The notes under the pieces were generated by a model that was not told the DNA's origin, searched no databases, and worked only from the letters and a program-made list of their open reading frames with translations. The translations under genes and the position numbers were made by a program. A stretch of DNA of 64,000 bases from DATAGF01 sp963835685 (lineage in GTDB: Bacteria; Actinomycetota; Thermoleophilia; Miltoncostaeales; Miltoncostaeaceae): positions 341,902 through 405,901 of the forward strand of contig CAWIGI010000004.1 in the NCBI GenBank assembly GCA_963835685.1, read 5' to 3'. Of this stretch, positions 8,252 to 15,739 are shown piece after piece (within the stretch, counting starts at the first letter, position 1; each line of letters starts with the position of its first letter).

Positions 8252-9184
8252 TCAGCTCGCCACCGGCGCCCAGCCGGCGCGGGGGTCGGGGAGCGGCGTG
8301 AGCCGCGCCTCGACGGCGGCCCGCTGAGGCTCGAGCCAGGGCGGCAGGATGATCCTGCGGCCCAGCTCCTCCACGGGGCCGTCGACGGTGAACCCCGGCT
8401 CCTCGGTCGCGAGCTCGAACAGCACGCCGCCGGGCTCGCGGAAGTAGAGCGAGTGGAAGTAGTGCCGGTCGATGATGCCGCTGTTGGGGACGCCGGCCTC
8501 GTTCAGCCGCTCGACCCAGGCGCCCTGCTCGGCGTCGGTCGTGCCCCACGCGACGTGGTGGACGGTCCCGGCGCTCTGCCGTCCTCGCTCGGACGGCGCG
8601 GGATCGAGGGCGATCCAGCCGCCGCGGCGCTCGCCGCGGAGCTCCCAGACCTGGCCCTCGCCGCGCTCCGCACCCATCAGCTGCTCGAGCAGCGCCGCCG
8701 TCGAGCCCGGCTCGAAGCTGTGGGCGCGCACGCCCTCGAAGCCCTGCACGGCGAGCCCGGCCGGGATCTCCGGGTGCTGGGCGACGAGCGGCTCGTCCTG
8801 GGTGGCGTTCACGATGAGCTCGTGGGAGAGCCCCTCGAAGTCCGCGAACCGCAGCGAGCCCCGTGCCCGCTCGAGCGCGACGCCCTCGGCCTGGAGCCGC
8901 CGCTCCCAGAAGTCGAGCGCGTCGCGCGAGCCGACACGCCACACGATCCGGTGCACCATCCCCGCGCCGGTCCGGCCCGGACTCGCCCCCGGATACTCGA
9001 AGAACGTCAGATCGGAGCCGGGCCGGGCGAGCTCATCCCCGTAGAAGAGGTGGTACACGCGCGGGTCGTCCTGGTTGACCGTCTTCGCGGTCAGGCGCAG
9101 GCCGAGGACCCGCGTGTAGAAGTCCACGTTCCTCGGCGCGTCGCCGGTGATCGCGGTGACGTGGTGGATCCCCTCGAGACGCAT
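8252..9184 (-). CDS. Ring-cleaving VOC dioxygenase, MhqO-like
   Basis: 310 residues made of two vicinal-oxygen-chelate (glyoxalase/bleomycin) modules. The first opens LEGIHHVTAITGDAPRNVDF and the second GTVHHVAWGTTDAEQGAWV. Expected metal ligands are His in each HHV strand and Glu in GGVLFELATEEPGF. This architecture is that of MhqO-type dioxygenases that open hydroquinone or catechol rings. The ATG at 9184 is chosen over the longer frame from 9241 because GGAGGG lies 7 nt before it and the longer frame would run through the promoter and operator. First gene of the cassette; exact substrate unknown. Confidence 0.86.
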   Translation of the reverse strand: MRLEGIHHVTAITGDAPRNVDFYTRVLGLRLTAKTVNQDDPRVYHLFYGDELARPGSDLTFFEYPGASPGRTGAGMVHRIVWRVGSRDALDFWERRLQAEGVALERARGSLRFADFEGLSHELIVNATQDEPLVAQHPEIPAGLAVQGFEGVRAHSFEPGSTAALLEQLMGAERGEGQVWELRGERRGGWIALDPAPSERGRQSAGTVHHVAWGTTDAEQGAWVERLNEAGVPNSGIIDRHYFHSLYFREPGGVLFELATEEPGFTVDGPVEELGRRIILPPWLEPQRAAVEARLTPLPDPRAGWAPVAS

Positions 9185-9215
9185 CTGCGCTCCCTCCAGG
9201 GTGTCGACGTTCATT

Positions 9216-9257
9216 TGCTTGCTAGAGCAAGCATATTCCACGTTGTTGCGCTGTCAA
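9216..9257 (-). promoter_or_regulatory. Promoter and MarR-type operator of the mhq-like cassette
   Basis: On the minus strand a consensus -35 TTGACA (9252-9257) and a -10 TATGCT (9230-9235) are 16 nt apart. A perfect inverted repeat TGCTTGC-TAGA-GCAAGCA (9216-9233) overlaps the -10, where a bound repressor would block polymerase. Position and symmetry fit autoregulation by the MarR protein of this cassette. Confidence 0.75.
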
Positions 9258-9296
9258 GTTTCAGCGCCGCGGGCGCGGGCCGGCGCCCGGTGGAGC

Positions 9297-9881
9297 TCAG
9301 GCGGCCGGCGCCTCGCCGACGGGGGAGTCCCACACGGGGTACCAGCGCTCCAGCTCCGGCTCGATCGGGAGCTCCGCCGAGAGGGCGGCCTGGAGGCGGA
9401 GCTCGAGGGCGTTGTCGCGTCGCCGTCCCTCTCGCGGCACGAAGGGGTAGAACGTGCCGCGCTTGTACGCGTAGACCAGCTGGACGGGACCGCCCTCGCT
9501 CCGGAAGCCGAAGACCGCGCACAGGAGGCGCTCCGAGAGGAGGCGCTCCTCCAGCGACTGGCTGACCATGTGGGTCGTGGTGGCGAGGTCATCGACGTCG
9601 GGGTCCTCGATCACCACCCAGTCGAAGCCGTGCTCGTCAACGTGGCGGGTCACGGTCGTCGCCGACTCGGGCGCCGCGACGCGCAGGAGCTCCTCGATCT
9701 CGCGGACGAGCGCCGTGAACTGGGCGGCCTCGATCGTCCTGAAGCAGACGCCGGCGCGGCCCGACGAGACGATCCCGAGCCCGGCCTCGAGCGTCGTCGC
9801 GGCGTTCCCGATGCCGAACAGCGCGTCCAGGTCCGCGCGCCTGGGCGCGCGCTGGCCGCGCAGGACGTCCAGCAGGCCCAC
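9297..9881 (-). CDS. pspAB: PspA-associated protein PspAB
   Basis: 194 residues beginning (V)GLLDVLRGQRAPRRADLDAL, the characteristic start of the PspAB family, followed by LFGIGNAATTLEAGLGIVSS and a C-terminal half with GGPVQLVYAYKRGTFYPFVP. The family is found beside htpX in actinobacteria and is linked to the PspA membrane-stress module. The start is a GTG only 2 nt after the htpX stop, so both come from one mRNA. No membrane segment or signal is seen. Function beyond this association is not established. Confidence 0.82.
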   Translation of the reverse strand: MGLLDVLRGQRAPRRADLDALFGIGNAATTLEAGLGIVSSGRAGVCFRTIEAAQFTALVREIEELLRVAAPESATTVTRHVDEHGFDWVVIEDPDVDDLATTTHMVSQSLEERLLSERLLCAVFGFRSEGGPVQLVYAYKRGTFYPFVPREGRRRDNALELRLQAALSAELPIEPELERWYPVWDSPVGEAPAA

Positions 9882-9883
9882 GG

Positions 9884-10804
9884 CTACGGGATGACCGCGG
9901 CGGGGGAGCCGTCGATCTGCGCCTGCATGGCGAGCAGGCGCTCGATCCGCTTCTCGGTCGGCGGGTGGGTCGAGACGATGCTCGACAGCGAGAAGCCCTT
10001 GGCGACCGCCGGCAGGATGAAGAAGGCGTTCATGCCCTCCGACGCGCGCAGGTCCTGCGTGGGGATCCGGGACATCGCTCCGTTGATCTTCTGCAGCGCC
10101 GAGGCCAGCTGGGCGGGCGCGCCCGTGATGATCGCCGCGCCCCGGTCCGCCGCGTACTCGCGGTAGCGCGACAGCGCGCGCAGCAGCAGGAACGACAGGA
10201 CGTAGACGACGATCGAGGCCACCACGACGACCAGGAAGACGAGGGCCGTGTTGTCGCGGCTGCGCCCTCCCATCATCCCGCTGTAGATGCCGAAGCGCAC
10301 GAGCAGGCCGGCCACGGTCGCGAGGAAGCCCGCGACCGTCATGACGATCACGTCCTTGTTGGCGATGTGGGACAGCTCGTGGGCCAGCACCCCCTCCAGC
10401 TCGCGCGGCTCGAGCCGCTCCATGAGCCCGGTCGTGACGCACACCGTGGCGCTCTTGCGGCTGTGGCCGGCGGCGAAGGCGTTCGGCAGGTCCGTCTGCG
10501 AGACGGCGACCTTCGGCTTGGGCAGGTCGGCGAGCTGGCAGAGGCGCTCGATCGTCTCGTGGAGCCGGGGCGCCTCGTGCGGCTCCGTCACCTTCGCGCG
10601 CATGGCGGCCAGGGCGATCTTGTCGCCGAAGAAGATCTGGGCGAGCGCGAACCCGCCCGCGATCACCAGGATCACGATCGCGCTGGTGCCCGCCGCGATC
10701 AGCGCGGCGATGAAGGCGACGTAGATGACGCCGAGGCCGAAGATGGTCAGCGTCATGCGCGTCGTCAGACCCCGGTCCGACCCGTACCACCGCCGTCGTG
10801 CCAC
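9884..10804 (-). CDS. htpX: HtpX-type membrane zinc metalloprotease
   Basis: About 306 residues of an M48B protease that degrades damaged membrane proteins. Two N-terminal membrane helices (LTIFGLGVIYVAFIAALIAA and the next) precede the zinc site HELSH (about residues 142-146), and two more helices include LVFLVVVVASIVVYVLSFLL. The downstream Glu ligand sits in YREYAADRGAA. GTG 10804 is preferred over ATG 10834 because GAGGAGAGGACGG lies before it, while the ATG is 2 nt from a TACCAT -10-like box. Paired with pspAB. The pspA-pspAA pair is on the other side of the mhq-like cassette. Confidence 0.92.
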   Translation of the reverse strand: MARRRWYGSDRGLTTRMTLTIFGLGVIYVAFIAALIAAGTSAIVILVIAGGFALAQIFFGDKIALAAMRAKVTEPHEAPRLHETIERLCQLADLPKPKVAVSQTDLPNAFAAGHSRKSATVCVTTGLMERLEPRELEGVLAHELSHIANKDVIVMTVAGFLATVAGLLVRFGIYSGMMGGRSRDNTALVFLVVVVASIVVYVLSFLLLRALSRYREYAADRGAAIITGAPAQLASALQKINGAMSRIPTQDLRASEGMNAFFILPAVAKGFSLSSIVSTHPPTEKRIERLLAMQAQIDGSPAAVIP

Positions 10805-10858
10805 GCTCCGTCCTCTCCTCGTCGCTATCGCCATCGATGGTAGCTCGCCCCCGCGGCG

Positions 10859-10864
10859 TAGCCT
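10859..10864 (+). promoter_or_regulatory. -10 box TAGCCT, leaderless-type
   Basis: TAGCCT lies 9 nt before the GTG at 10874 with no Shine-Dalgarno between, so transcription would begin at or next to the start codon. Confidence 0.45.
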
Positions 10865-10873
10865 CCGCGGCGC

Positions 10874-11263
10874 GTGACGACCTTCCCGATCCGCCGCAGC
10901 CGCTGGGCGACGCTCTTCCTCGTGCCCCGCCGGCCGGTCGCCTCCATCGAGGGCGGCAGGCTCCTCGTGCGGATGGGCGTCCTCGGCCGGGCCGACATCC
11001 CGCTCGACCGCATCGGAGGCGTGGGCACCATGCGCTGGCCGTGGTGGGGCGGGCTGGGGGCGCGGATCGCCCGGAGCCTGGTCGCCTTCGTCGGGGCCTC
11101 GGGGCCCGCGGCGCTGATCGAGCTCACCGAGCCCGTCGAGGTGCGTGCTCCGCTGAAGTGGCCGGCGAGCCGGGTCGCCGTGGGAGCGGAGGACGTGGAG
11201 GGCTTCGTCGCCGCGGTCGCGCAGGCGCGCGGCGTGGCCCTGGGAGAGCGGTCCCCGCCCTAG
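10874..11263 (+). CDS. Conserved hypothetical protein, PH-like
   Basis: 129 residues of unknown function. The body alternates short strands (ASIEGGRLLVRMGVLGRADI, DRIGGVGTMRWPWWGG, LIELTEPVEVRAPL), resembling small bacterial PH-like domains. No signal peptide or convincing membrane helix is present, though the WPWWGG stretch is hydrophobic. The GTG start follows a -10-like box with no leader. The stop overlaps the convergent VOC gene by 4 nt. The PH-like assignment comes from sequence pattern only. Confidence 0.6.
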   Translation: MTTFPIRRSRWATLFLVPRRPVASIEGGRLLVRMGVLGRADIPLDRIGGVGTMRWPWWGGLGARIARSLVAFVGASGPAALIELTEPVEVRAPLKWPASRVAVGAEDVEGFVAAVAQARGVALGERSPP

Positions 11264-11628
11264 CCCACGGGCGGCTGGAGCGCCACGAGCTCGTTGCCGT
11301 CGGGATCGTGGAACTGGAGCGTTCGCGCCCCGCCCATGTCCTCGATCGGGCCGCGCTGCACGCCGCTCTCGGCGAGGCGGGCCTCGACGGCGGCGATGTC
11401 GGAGGCGCGCAGGACCACCGTGGCGCCTCCCTGGTGCGGCCTGGTGGCGAGCTCGCCCGAGAGGGACAGGACGGTGTCCCCGGCCTCGAGCTCAGCCCAG
11501 TCGCGACCCTCGCGACGGAGCAGCCTGAGGCCGAGGACGCCCTCGTAGAATCCGATCGCACGGTCCATGTCGCACACCTGGTAGAAGACCGTGTCGATCC
11601 CCTCGAAGAGGGGGCTCGGGTCGCTCAC
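11260..11628 (-). CDS. VOC-family (glyoxalase-like) protein
   Basis: A 122-residue single VOC module pair. Strand 1 is GIDTVFYQVCDMDRAIGFYE, followed by GLRLLRREGRDWAELEAG. The second half has VVLRASDIAAVEARLAESGV and ends LQFHDPDGNELVALQPP, the typical metal-ligand Glu strand. Such proteins include glyoxalases, dioxygenases and antibiotic-binding proteins; the N-terminal strand lacks the usual His (FYQV), so it may bind without metal catalysis. Its GTG start overlaps the stop of the upstream pseudo-receiver gene, indicating a two-gene unit. Confidence 0.82.
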   Translation of the reverse strand: MSDPSPLFEGIDTVFYQVCDMDRAIGFYEGVLGLRLLRREGRDWAELEAGDTVLSLSGELATRPHQGGATVVLRASDIAAVEARLAESGVQRGPIEDMGGARTLQFHDPDGNELVALQPPVG

Positions 11629-12044
11629 AGTGCCGCCACCCGCGCGGCGGCGCCGTTCCTCGGGCTGTCGGTCGCCGCGCGCGCAAGGGAGCTCTGGCGC
11701 AGGGCGCGGAGCACCGAGAGCGCGACGCGGTAGCCCGCGTCGGACTCCCCGCCCGTGAGGAGCATCGTCCCGGCCTGGCGGCCGGCGAGCTCGCGCACGA
11801 TCGGGCGCGGGCGCTCGGAGACGATCATCACCGGGCGGTCGTCGTCCTGGATGCCGGGGGCGATCTCGGCCCAGTCGGCCTGGTCGTCCCGGAGGTCCAG
11901 CATGAGGATGTCGGCGTCCCCGGAGGCGGCGTCGCGGCGCGCGTCGGCGGCGCTCACGGCGTAGCCCAGACGCGAGAGGGTCTGCTGGAGCGCGGTGCGC
12001 CCGGCCCCCTCGGATCCGAGGACGAGTACCTTGGTCGGCTGCAT
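11625..12044 (-). CDS. Degenerate receiver-like protein
   Basis: 139 residues resembling a response-regulator receiver fold. Strand 1 is KVLVLGSEGAGRTALQQTLS, strand 3 with a possible phospho-acceptor is DADILMLDLRDD, and strand 4 is DRPVMIVSERPR. The usual acidic pair after strand 1 is replaced by GSEG and the conserved Lys region reads MLLTGGES, so normal Mg-dependent phosphorylation is unlikely. The Ala/Arg-rich tail has no output domain. It is coupled to the VOC gene downstream. Function unknown; the receiver assignment is by pattern. Confidence 0.6.
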   Translation of the reverse strand: MQPTKVLVLGSEGAGRTALQQTLSRLGYAVSAADARRDAASGDADILMLDLRDDQADWAEIAPGIQDDDRPVMIVSERPRPIVRELAGRQAGTMLLTGGESDAGYRVALSVLRALRQSSLARAATDSPRNGAAARVAAL

Positions 12045-12114
12045 TCTGTTACCCCATCTTCTCGCGAGTGAACGGATGCGCCGGCCGCCGGAATGGCGAG
12101 CGGCGCGGGACGCG

Positions 12115-12148
12115 GGCCCCTGCCCCGAGGCGCACCTCGGGTGGGGCC
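12115..12148 (-). terminator. Stem-loop after the Pro-rich protein gene
   Basis: On the minus strand GGCCCC/GGGGCC enclose an inner CCCGAGG-TGCG-CCTCGGG hairpin with asymmetric joints of 1 and 3 nt. It lies 12 nt after the stop at 12160 and ahead of the next minus gene. No T-tract follows. Confidence 0.5.
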
Positions 12149-12159
12149 GATGGGGTGGC

Positions 12160-13164
12160 TCAGCCGGGTCTTGCCAGTACCGTCCTGTGGCCGAGCCGTG
12201 GGCCGAGGCGGCCCAGGGCGTGGATGCGCTCGCCGATGCCGGAGCGCGGGGCGTAGAAGGCGGCGAGGATCACCGCGAGCTGGACGAACAGCAGGAAGGT
12301 GGCGGTGGGCACGCCGCCCCCGGGGATGACGTAGCTCGCGAGCACGGCGAGCAGGTTCGACCCGGCGGGCACCGGGCCGCCCGGGGCGGCGATCGTGTCG
12401 AACGGGTTCCCCTCGTCCGCATCCGGGCCCGCTGGGCCGGCGCCGATCTCGCGCACGGGGCTCAGGCGATCCGGGCCGGCCCGCTCGATCCCTCCGAAGG
12501 CCTCCAGGAAGTTCGAGCGCGGCGGCGCCGGCGGGTGGGCGGGCAGCGCGGCGGGGGCGCCGGCGTCGGTCGCGCCCGGCGCGGGCTCGACCGCCACGGG
12601 GGCGTCGGGCGGCGAGGCGGGCGGCTCGACCGGCACGACGTCAGGGGCGGCGGGGACGGCGGGCAGGGTTGCCTCGAGTTTCTGGGGGCCGGCGGCCCTC
12701 GCCGCGTCCGGCAGGCTCGGCACCGCCGGCAGCACGATCGGCTGGGATGGGTCGGGCGTCGCCTCGGGGCCCGGCGTCGCGGCCGGGTCGGGCGTGCCCA
12801 AGGGGGGCGGCACGGGAAGCGGGTCGGGCGCGGGCGCCGGGGCGGGCTCCGGCGCGGGCGGCTCCGTGACCGCCGGCGGCGGCGCGGGGTCGCCGGTGCC
12901 GGCCGCGTGGTCGGTCGGGGGCGGCTCGGTCCCCGGCGCGGTCTCGTCGCCTGAGGCCTGCTCCTCGGCCGTGGCCGGCTCGCCGGGCGTGGGCGCCGCC
13001 TCCTGCACCGCGGGGGCGGGGCTCTCGGTTGCGGCGGCCGTCTGAGCGGACGCCATCGCCGGCACCACGAGCAGCAGCAGGATCCCCGCGGCGAGGACGC
13101 CCAGCGCCACCAGGTGGCGCGCGTGCTGGATGCGGGCGGGGATCATCGAGGGCAGCTGGTTCAC
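12160..13164 (-). CDS. Secreted or membrane-anchored Pro/Ala-rich protein
   Basis: 334 residues. A signal peptide or signal anchor (HLVALGVLAAGILLLLVVPA, cut likely near ASAQ) is followed by about 190 residues of Pro/Ala/Glu-rich low-complexity linker. Near the C-terminus is a hydrophobic helix (TATFLLFVQLAVILAAFYAP) and a basic tail. The layout suggests a wall-spanning protein anchored at one or both ends. No enzymatic domain is recognisable. The frame is trustworthy because signal and membrane segments are in phase, although the long GC-rich linker opens other frames too. Confidence 0.65.
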   Translation of the reverse strand: MNQLPSMIPARIQHARHLVALGVLAAGILLLLVVPAMASAQTAAATESPAPAVQEAAPTPGEPATAEEQASGDETAPGTEPPPTDHAAGTGDPAPPPAVTEPPAPEPAPAPAPDPLPVPPPLGTPDPAATPGPEATPDPSQPIVLPAVPSLPDAARAAGPQKLEATLPAVPAAPDVVPVEPPASPPDAPVAVEPAPGATDAGAPAALPAHPPAPPRSNFLEAFGGIERAGPDRLSPVREIGAGPAGPDADEGNPFDTIAAPGGPVPAGSNLLAVLASYVIPGGGVPTATFLLFVQLAVILAAFYAPRSGIGERIHALGRLGPRLGHRTVLARPG

Positions 13165-13329
13165 CGGTCGAGACGACGACGGACGCGAAAGATCCGTAAG
13201 CCGCCGGACTGTACGACAACCATCGGACCGCGAGAAGAGCGCGGGGCAAACACTCCCCGTTCGGATAGGAGATCGCTCCCCATAGGGTGTCTCGGCGCAA
13301 CTGGACCATCGTCGGAGCCCACCACGGTT

Positions 13330-13863
13330 ATGTCCTGGCCAAGCCTTCCGAGGATCGCCCCCCTGGCCGCCGCGCTGGCCGCCGCAGCCCTCCTGGCCGC
13401 GTGCGGCGACGGCGGGTCGCCGGCGGAGGCCACGGCGCCGCCCGGGAGCGCCGCGACCGTCATCGTCTGGTTCGCCGACGAGGCGGGAGCGCTCGTCGCC
13501 GAGACGCGCGCCGCGCCGGCGGGGGCGTCGTCGCCGCTGGAGGCGGCGGTCCTCGCGCTCGCCGAGGGGCCGTCGGCCGCCGAGCTGCTCCCGGCCCTGC
13601 CGCCCGGCACGCGCGTGCTCGGCGCAGGCGCCGCGGAGGGCGTGGCGACCGTCGACCTGAGCCGTGAGTTCGAGGAGGGGTACCCCGCCGGAGGGTCGGC
13701 CGCCGAGCTGGCGGTCGTGGGGCCGCTCGTGACGACGGCGGCGGAGGCCGCCGGGACCGCGCGCGTCAGGATCCTCGTCGAGGGCCGGGCGCCCGCGCCG
13801 GACGGCGGCGAGCTCGACCTGTCCGAGCCGCTCTCCGCCGAGGACGTCGCCGCTCCGGGGTGA
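13330..13863 (+). CDS. GerMN-domain lipoprotein
   Basis: A 177-residue lipoprotein. The signal peptide ends in the lipobox LLAAC (Cys about residue 25), followed by a flexible linker and a GerMN domain (VIVWFADEAGALVAETRA, PLEAAVLALAEGPSAAE, GVATVDLSREFEEGYPAGGS). GerMN domains occur in spore-germination and envelope lipoproteins, including LpqB-like proteins of actinobacteria; a cell-surface structural role is the usual reading. It is divergent from the Pro-rich protein, with 165 nt between them. Confidence 0.82.
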   Translation: MSWPSLPRIAPLAAALAAAALLAACGDGGSPAEATAPPGSAATVIVWFADEAGALVAETRAAPAGASSPLEAAVLALAEGPSAAELLPALPPGTRVLGAGAAEGVATVDLSREFEEGYPAGGSAAELAVVGPLVTTAAEAAGTARVRILVEGRAPAPDGGELDLSEPLSAEDVAAPG

Positions 13864-13879
13864 CGGCGGAGGTCCGCGT

Positions 13880-13885
13880 TAGAGT
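13880..13885 (+). promoter_or_regulatory. -10 box TAGAGT, leaderless-type
   Basis: TAGAGT lies 9 nt before the GTG of the exonuclease gene (13895) without a Shine-Dalgarno, so the mRNA probably starts at the GTG. Confidence 0.5.
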
Positions 13886-13894
13886 CGCCCGACG

Positions 13895-15739
13895 GTGCCT
13901 CCCGCCACCCAGCTCCACCTGCCGCTTCCCACGCCCCAGCCGGGGGCCGAGGGCGCCGACTCGCTGCCCGACCGCCTCTGCGCGCTGATCGTGCGGCGCG
14001 GCAGGCCGCTCGAGGTCGGCCACGTCGCGGCCCAGCTCCTGCGGCTGCGCCGCTGCCCGGAGCGCCTCCAGCGCCGGCTCGTGGCCGAGATCGTCGATGG
14101 CGACGCCCGGCTCGCGTGGCTCGGGCGCGACCTGGTGGGGCTGGCGCCGCCCGACTGGTCGTCCGCCGGGCTCGAGTCGGCCACCTTCTGCGTGGTGGAC
14201 CTCGAGACCACAGGCGGCTCCCCCGGGTTCTCCAAGGTCACCGAGATCGGCGCCGTCCGGGTGCGCGCCGGGGAGGTCGTCGACCGCTTCGCGACGCTCG
14301 TCAACCCCAACCGCCCGATCCCCCCTGTGGTGACCGAGCTCACGGGGATCGACGACGCGATGGTCGCCGAGAGCCCGGACATCGAGGACGCGCTGGCCGC
14401 GTTCGTCGACTTCGCCGGCCAGGACGTGCTCGTCGCCCACAACGCGCCCTTCGACCTGCGCTTCCTCAACTACGAGCGCCGCCGGCTGGCGAGCCGCTAC
14501 TTCACGCAGCCGTGGCTCGACACGCTGGTGCTCGCGCGCCGCCTGCTCGACGGGCAGGTGCCGCGCCACGACCTCAGCACGCTCGCGGGCTGGGCCGACA
14601 CGTCGGTGCGCCCGATCCACCGGGCGCTGCCCGACGCGGAGGCCACCGCCGAGGTCCTGGTGGTCCTGCTCGGCCTGCTCGCCGAGCGGGGGGTCGACAC
14701 GCTGGAGCGCGCGGTCGCGTTCGCGGGGACCGGCGGGGCCCGCCACGCCTACAAGCTCGCCCTGGCCGAGGAGCTGCCGGCGTTGCCCGGCGTCTACCTG
14801 ATGCGCGACCGCCGCGGCCGGGCCCTCTACGTCGGCAAGGCCGCCGACCTCCGCCGGCGCGTCCGCGCCTACTTCGGCCCCGGGGGGCGCCACGGCCGCC
14901 TCATCGGGCGGGCCCTCGAGCGGCTCGAGTCGATCGACCACGAGGTGTGCGGGTCGGAGTTCGCCGCGCTGCTGCGCGAGAACGACCTCATCAAGGGCCT
15001 GAGCCCCCCATGCAACCGGCGCGGCGCCGGGGCCGGCGGCCGCTTCCTGAAGATCAGCCTGGGCGAGCTCGCGCCGCGGCTCTACGTGGTCCCCCGCGCC
15101 CTCGCCGACGGCGCGGCCTACTTCGGCCCGATCCGCTCGGAGCGCCTCGCCCGGGAGGCGGTCGGCTGCCTGCACACGCTCTATCCCCTGGGGGCGCAGG
15201 ACCCCGCCGCCCGCGACGCCGCCCTGGCGGAGGTGGAGGCCCTCCTCGCCGGCGACGCGGCCGCCGTCGGCCGGCTCGGCCTGCGGATCGCGGAGGCGGT
15301 GGCGGACGGGGGCCTGCAGATCGACCCGGCCGGCGAGGAGGACCCGGTCGCCGCCCTGCTCGGAGTCCTCGGCGCGCTGGCCCGCGCCCGGCGGGCCGCC
15401 CGCCGCGCGGCCGTCATCCTCGAGCCCGGCCGCGACGCGGGCACCGCCGAGGCCTTCTTCGTGGCCGGCGGGATCGTCCGCAGCCGCGCCGTGCTCTCGC
15501 CCGGCAACTGGCGCGATGCCGCGCGCGTGGGTCTCGACGTCGTCCGGCGGGCCGGGCGCCGCCCGGCGGACCTCGCCCCGGACGCCCTCGACGAGGTGAC
15601 CATCGTGGAGGCCCGCCTGCTCGACGGCGCGGGCCCCGGCTCCGCCCTGCGGCTGCCGCAGGGCTGGCGCACCGCAGAGGTGCTCGCGTGGATCGACTGC
15701 GCGGTGGCCCTGGTCTGCACGGCGCCGGCCGGGCAGTGA
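13895..15739 (+). CDS. DEDD exonuclease fused to GIY-YIG nuclease
   Basis: A 614-residue two-nuclease protein. After an N-terminal wing-like region, a DnaQ-type 3'-5' exonuclease domain (about residues 97-265) shows CVVDLETTGGSPGFSKVTEI, LVAHNAPFDLRFLNYERRR and IHRALPDAEATAEVL, the D-E-D-D set. From about residue 293 a UvrC/Cho-like GIY-YIG domain shows LPGVYLMRDRRGRALYVGKA, ending with LRENDLIKGLSPPCN. The Helix-hairpin-helix and RNase H-like halves of UvrC are absent. This fusion is known in actinobacteria and is presumed to act in DNA repair. It overlaps the next gene by 4 nt. Confidence 0.92.
   Translation: MPPATQLHLPLPTPQPGAEGADSLPDRLCALIVRRGRPLEVGHVAAQLLRLRRCPERLQRRLVAEIVDGDARLAWLGRDLVGLAPPDWSSAGLESATFCVVDLETTGGSPGFSKVTEIGAVRVRAGEVVDRFATLVNPNRPIPPVVTELTGIDDAMVAESPDIEDALAAFVDFAGQDVLVAHNAPFDLRFLNYERRRLASRYFTQPWLDTLVLARRLLDGQVPRHDLSTLAGWADTSVRPIHRALPDAEATAEVLVVLLGLLAERGVDTLERAVAFAGTGGARHAYKLALAEELPALPGVYLMRDRRGRALYVGKAADLRRRVRAYFGPGGRHGRLIGRALERLESIDHEVCGSEFAALLRENDLIKGLSPPCNRRGAGAGGRFLKISLGELAPRLYVVPRALADGAAYFGPIRSERLAREAVGCLHTLYPLGAQDPAARDAALAEVEALLAGDAAAVGRLGLRIAEAVADGGLQIDPAGEEDPVAALLGVLGALARARRAARRAAVILEPGRDAGTAEAFFVAGGIVRSRAVLSPGNWRDAARVGLDVVRRAGRRPADLAPDALDEVTIVEARLLDGAGPGSALRLPQGWRTAEVLAWIDCAVALVCTAPAGQ

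Noticed and set aside
7658..9565. Very long plus-strand open frame (635 codons) across the mhq-like cassette
   Set aside because: It is the antisense shadow of three well-recognised minus-strand genes; the translation is Arg/Gly/Ala-rich with no family motif.
9886..10834. ATG 10834 as the htpX start
   Set aside because: It lies 2 nt from a TACCAT -10-like box and has no ribosome site, whereas GTG 10804 has a GAGGAG site upstream. Kept only as an alternative.
12045..12159. Possible c-di-GMP or other riboswitch upstream of the receiver-like gene
   Set aside because: Only a terminator-like hairpin is present; conserved aptamer cores were not found.
12395..13045. Plus-strand Gly/Ala/Ser-rich frame opposite the Pro-rich protein
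   Set aside because: Mirror of the Pro/Ala codon bias on the other strand; lacks signal, start site and any domain.
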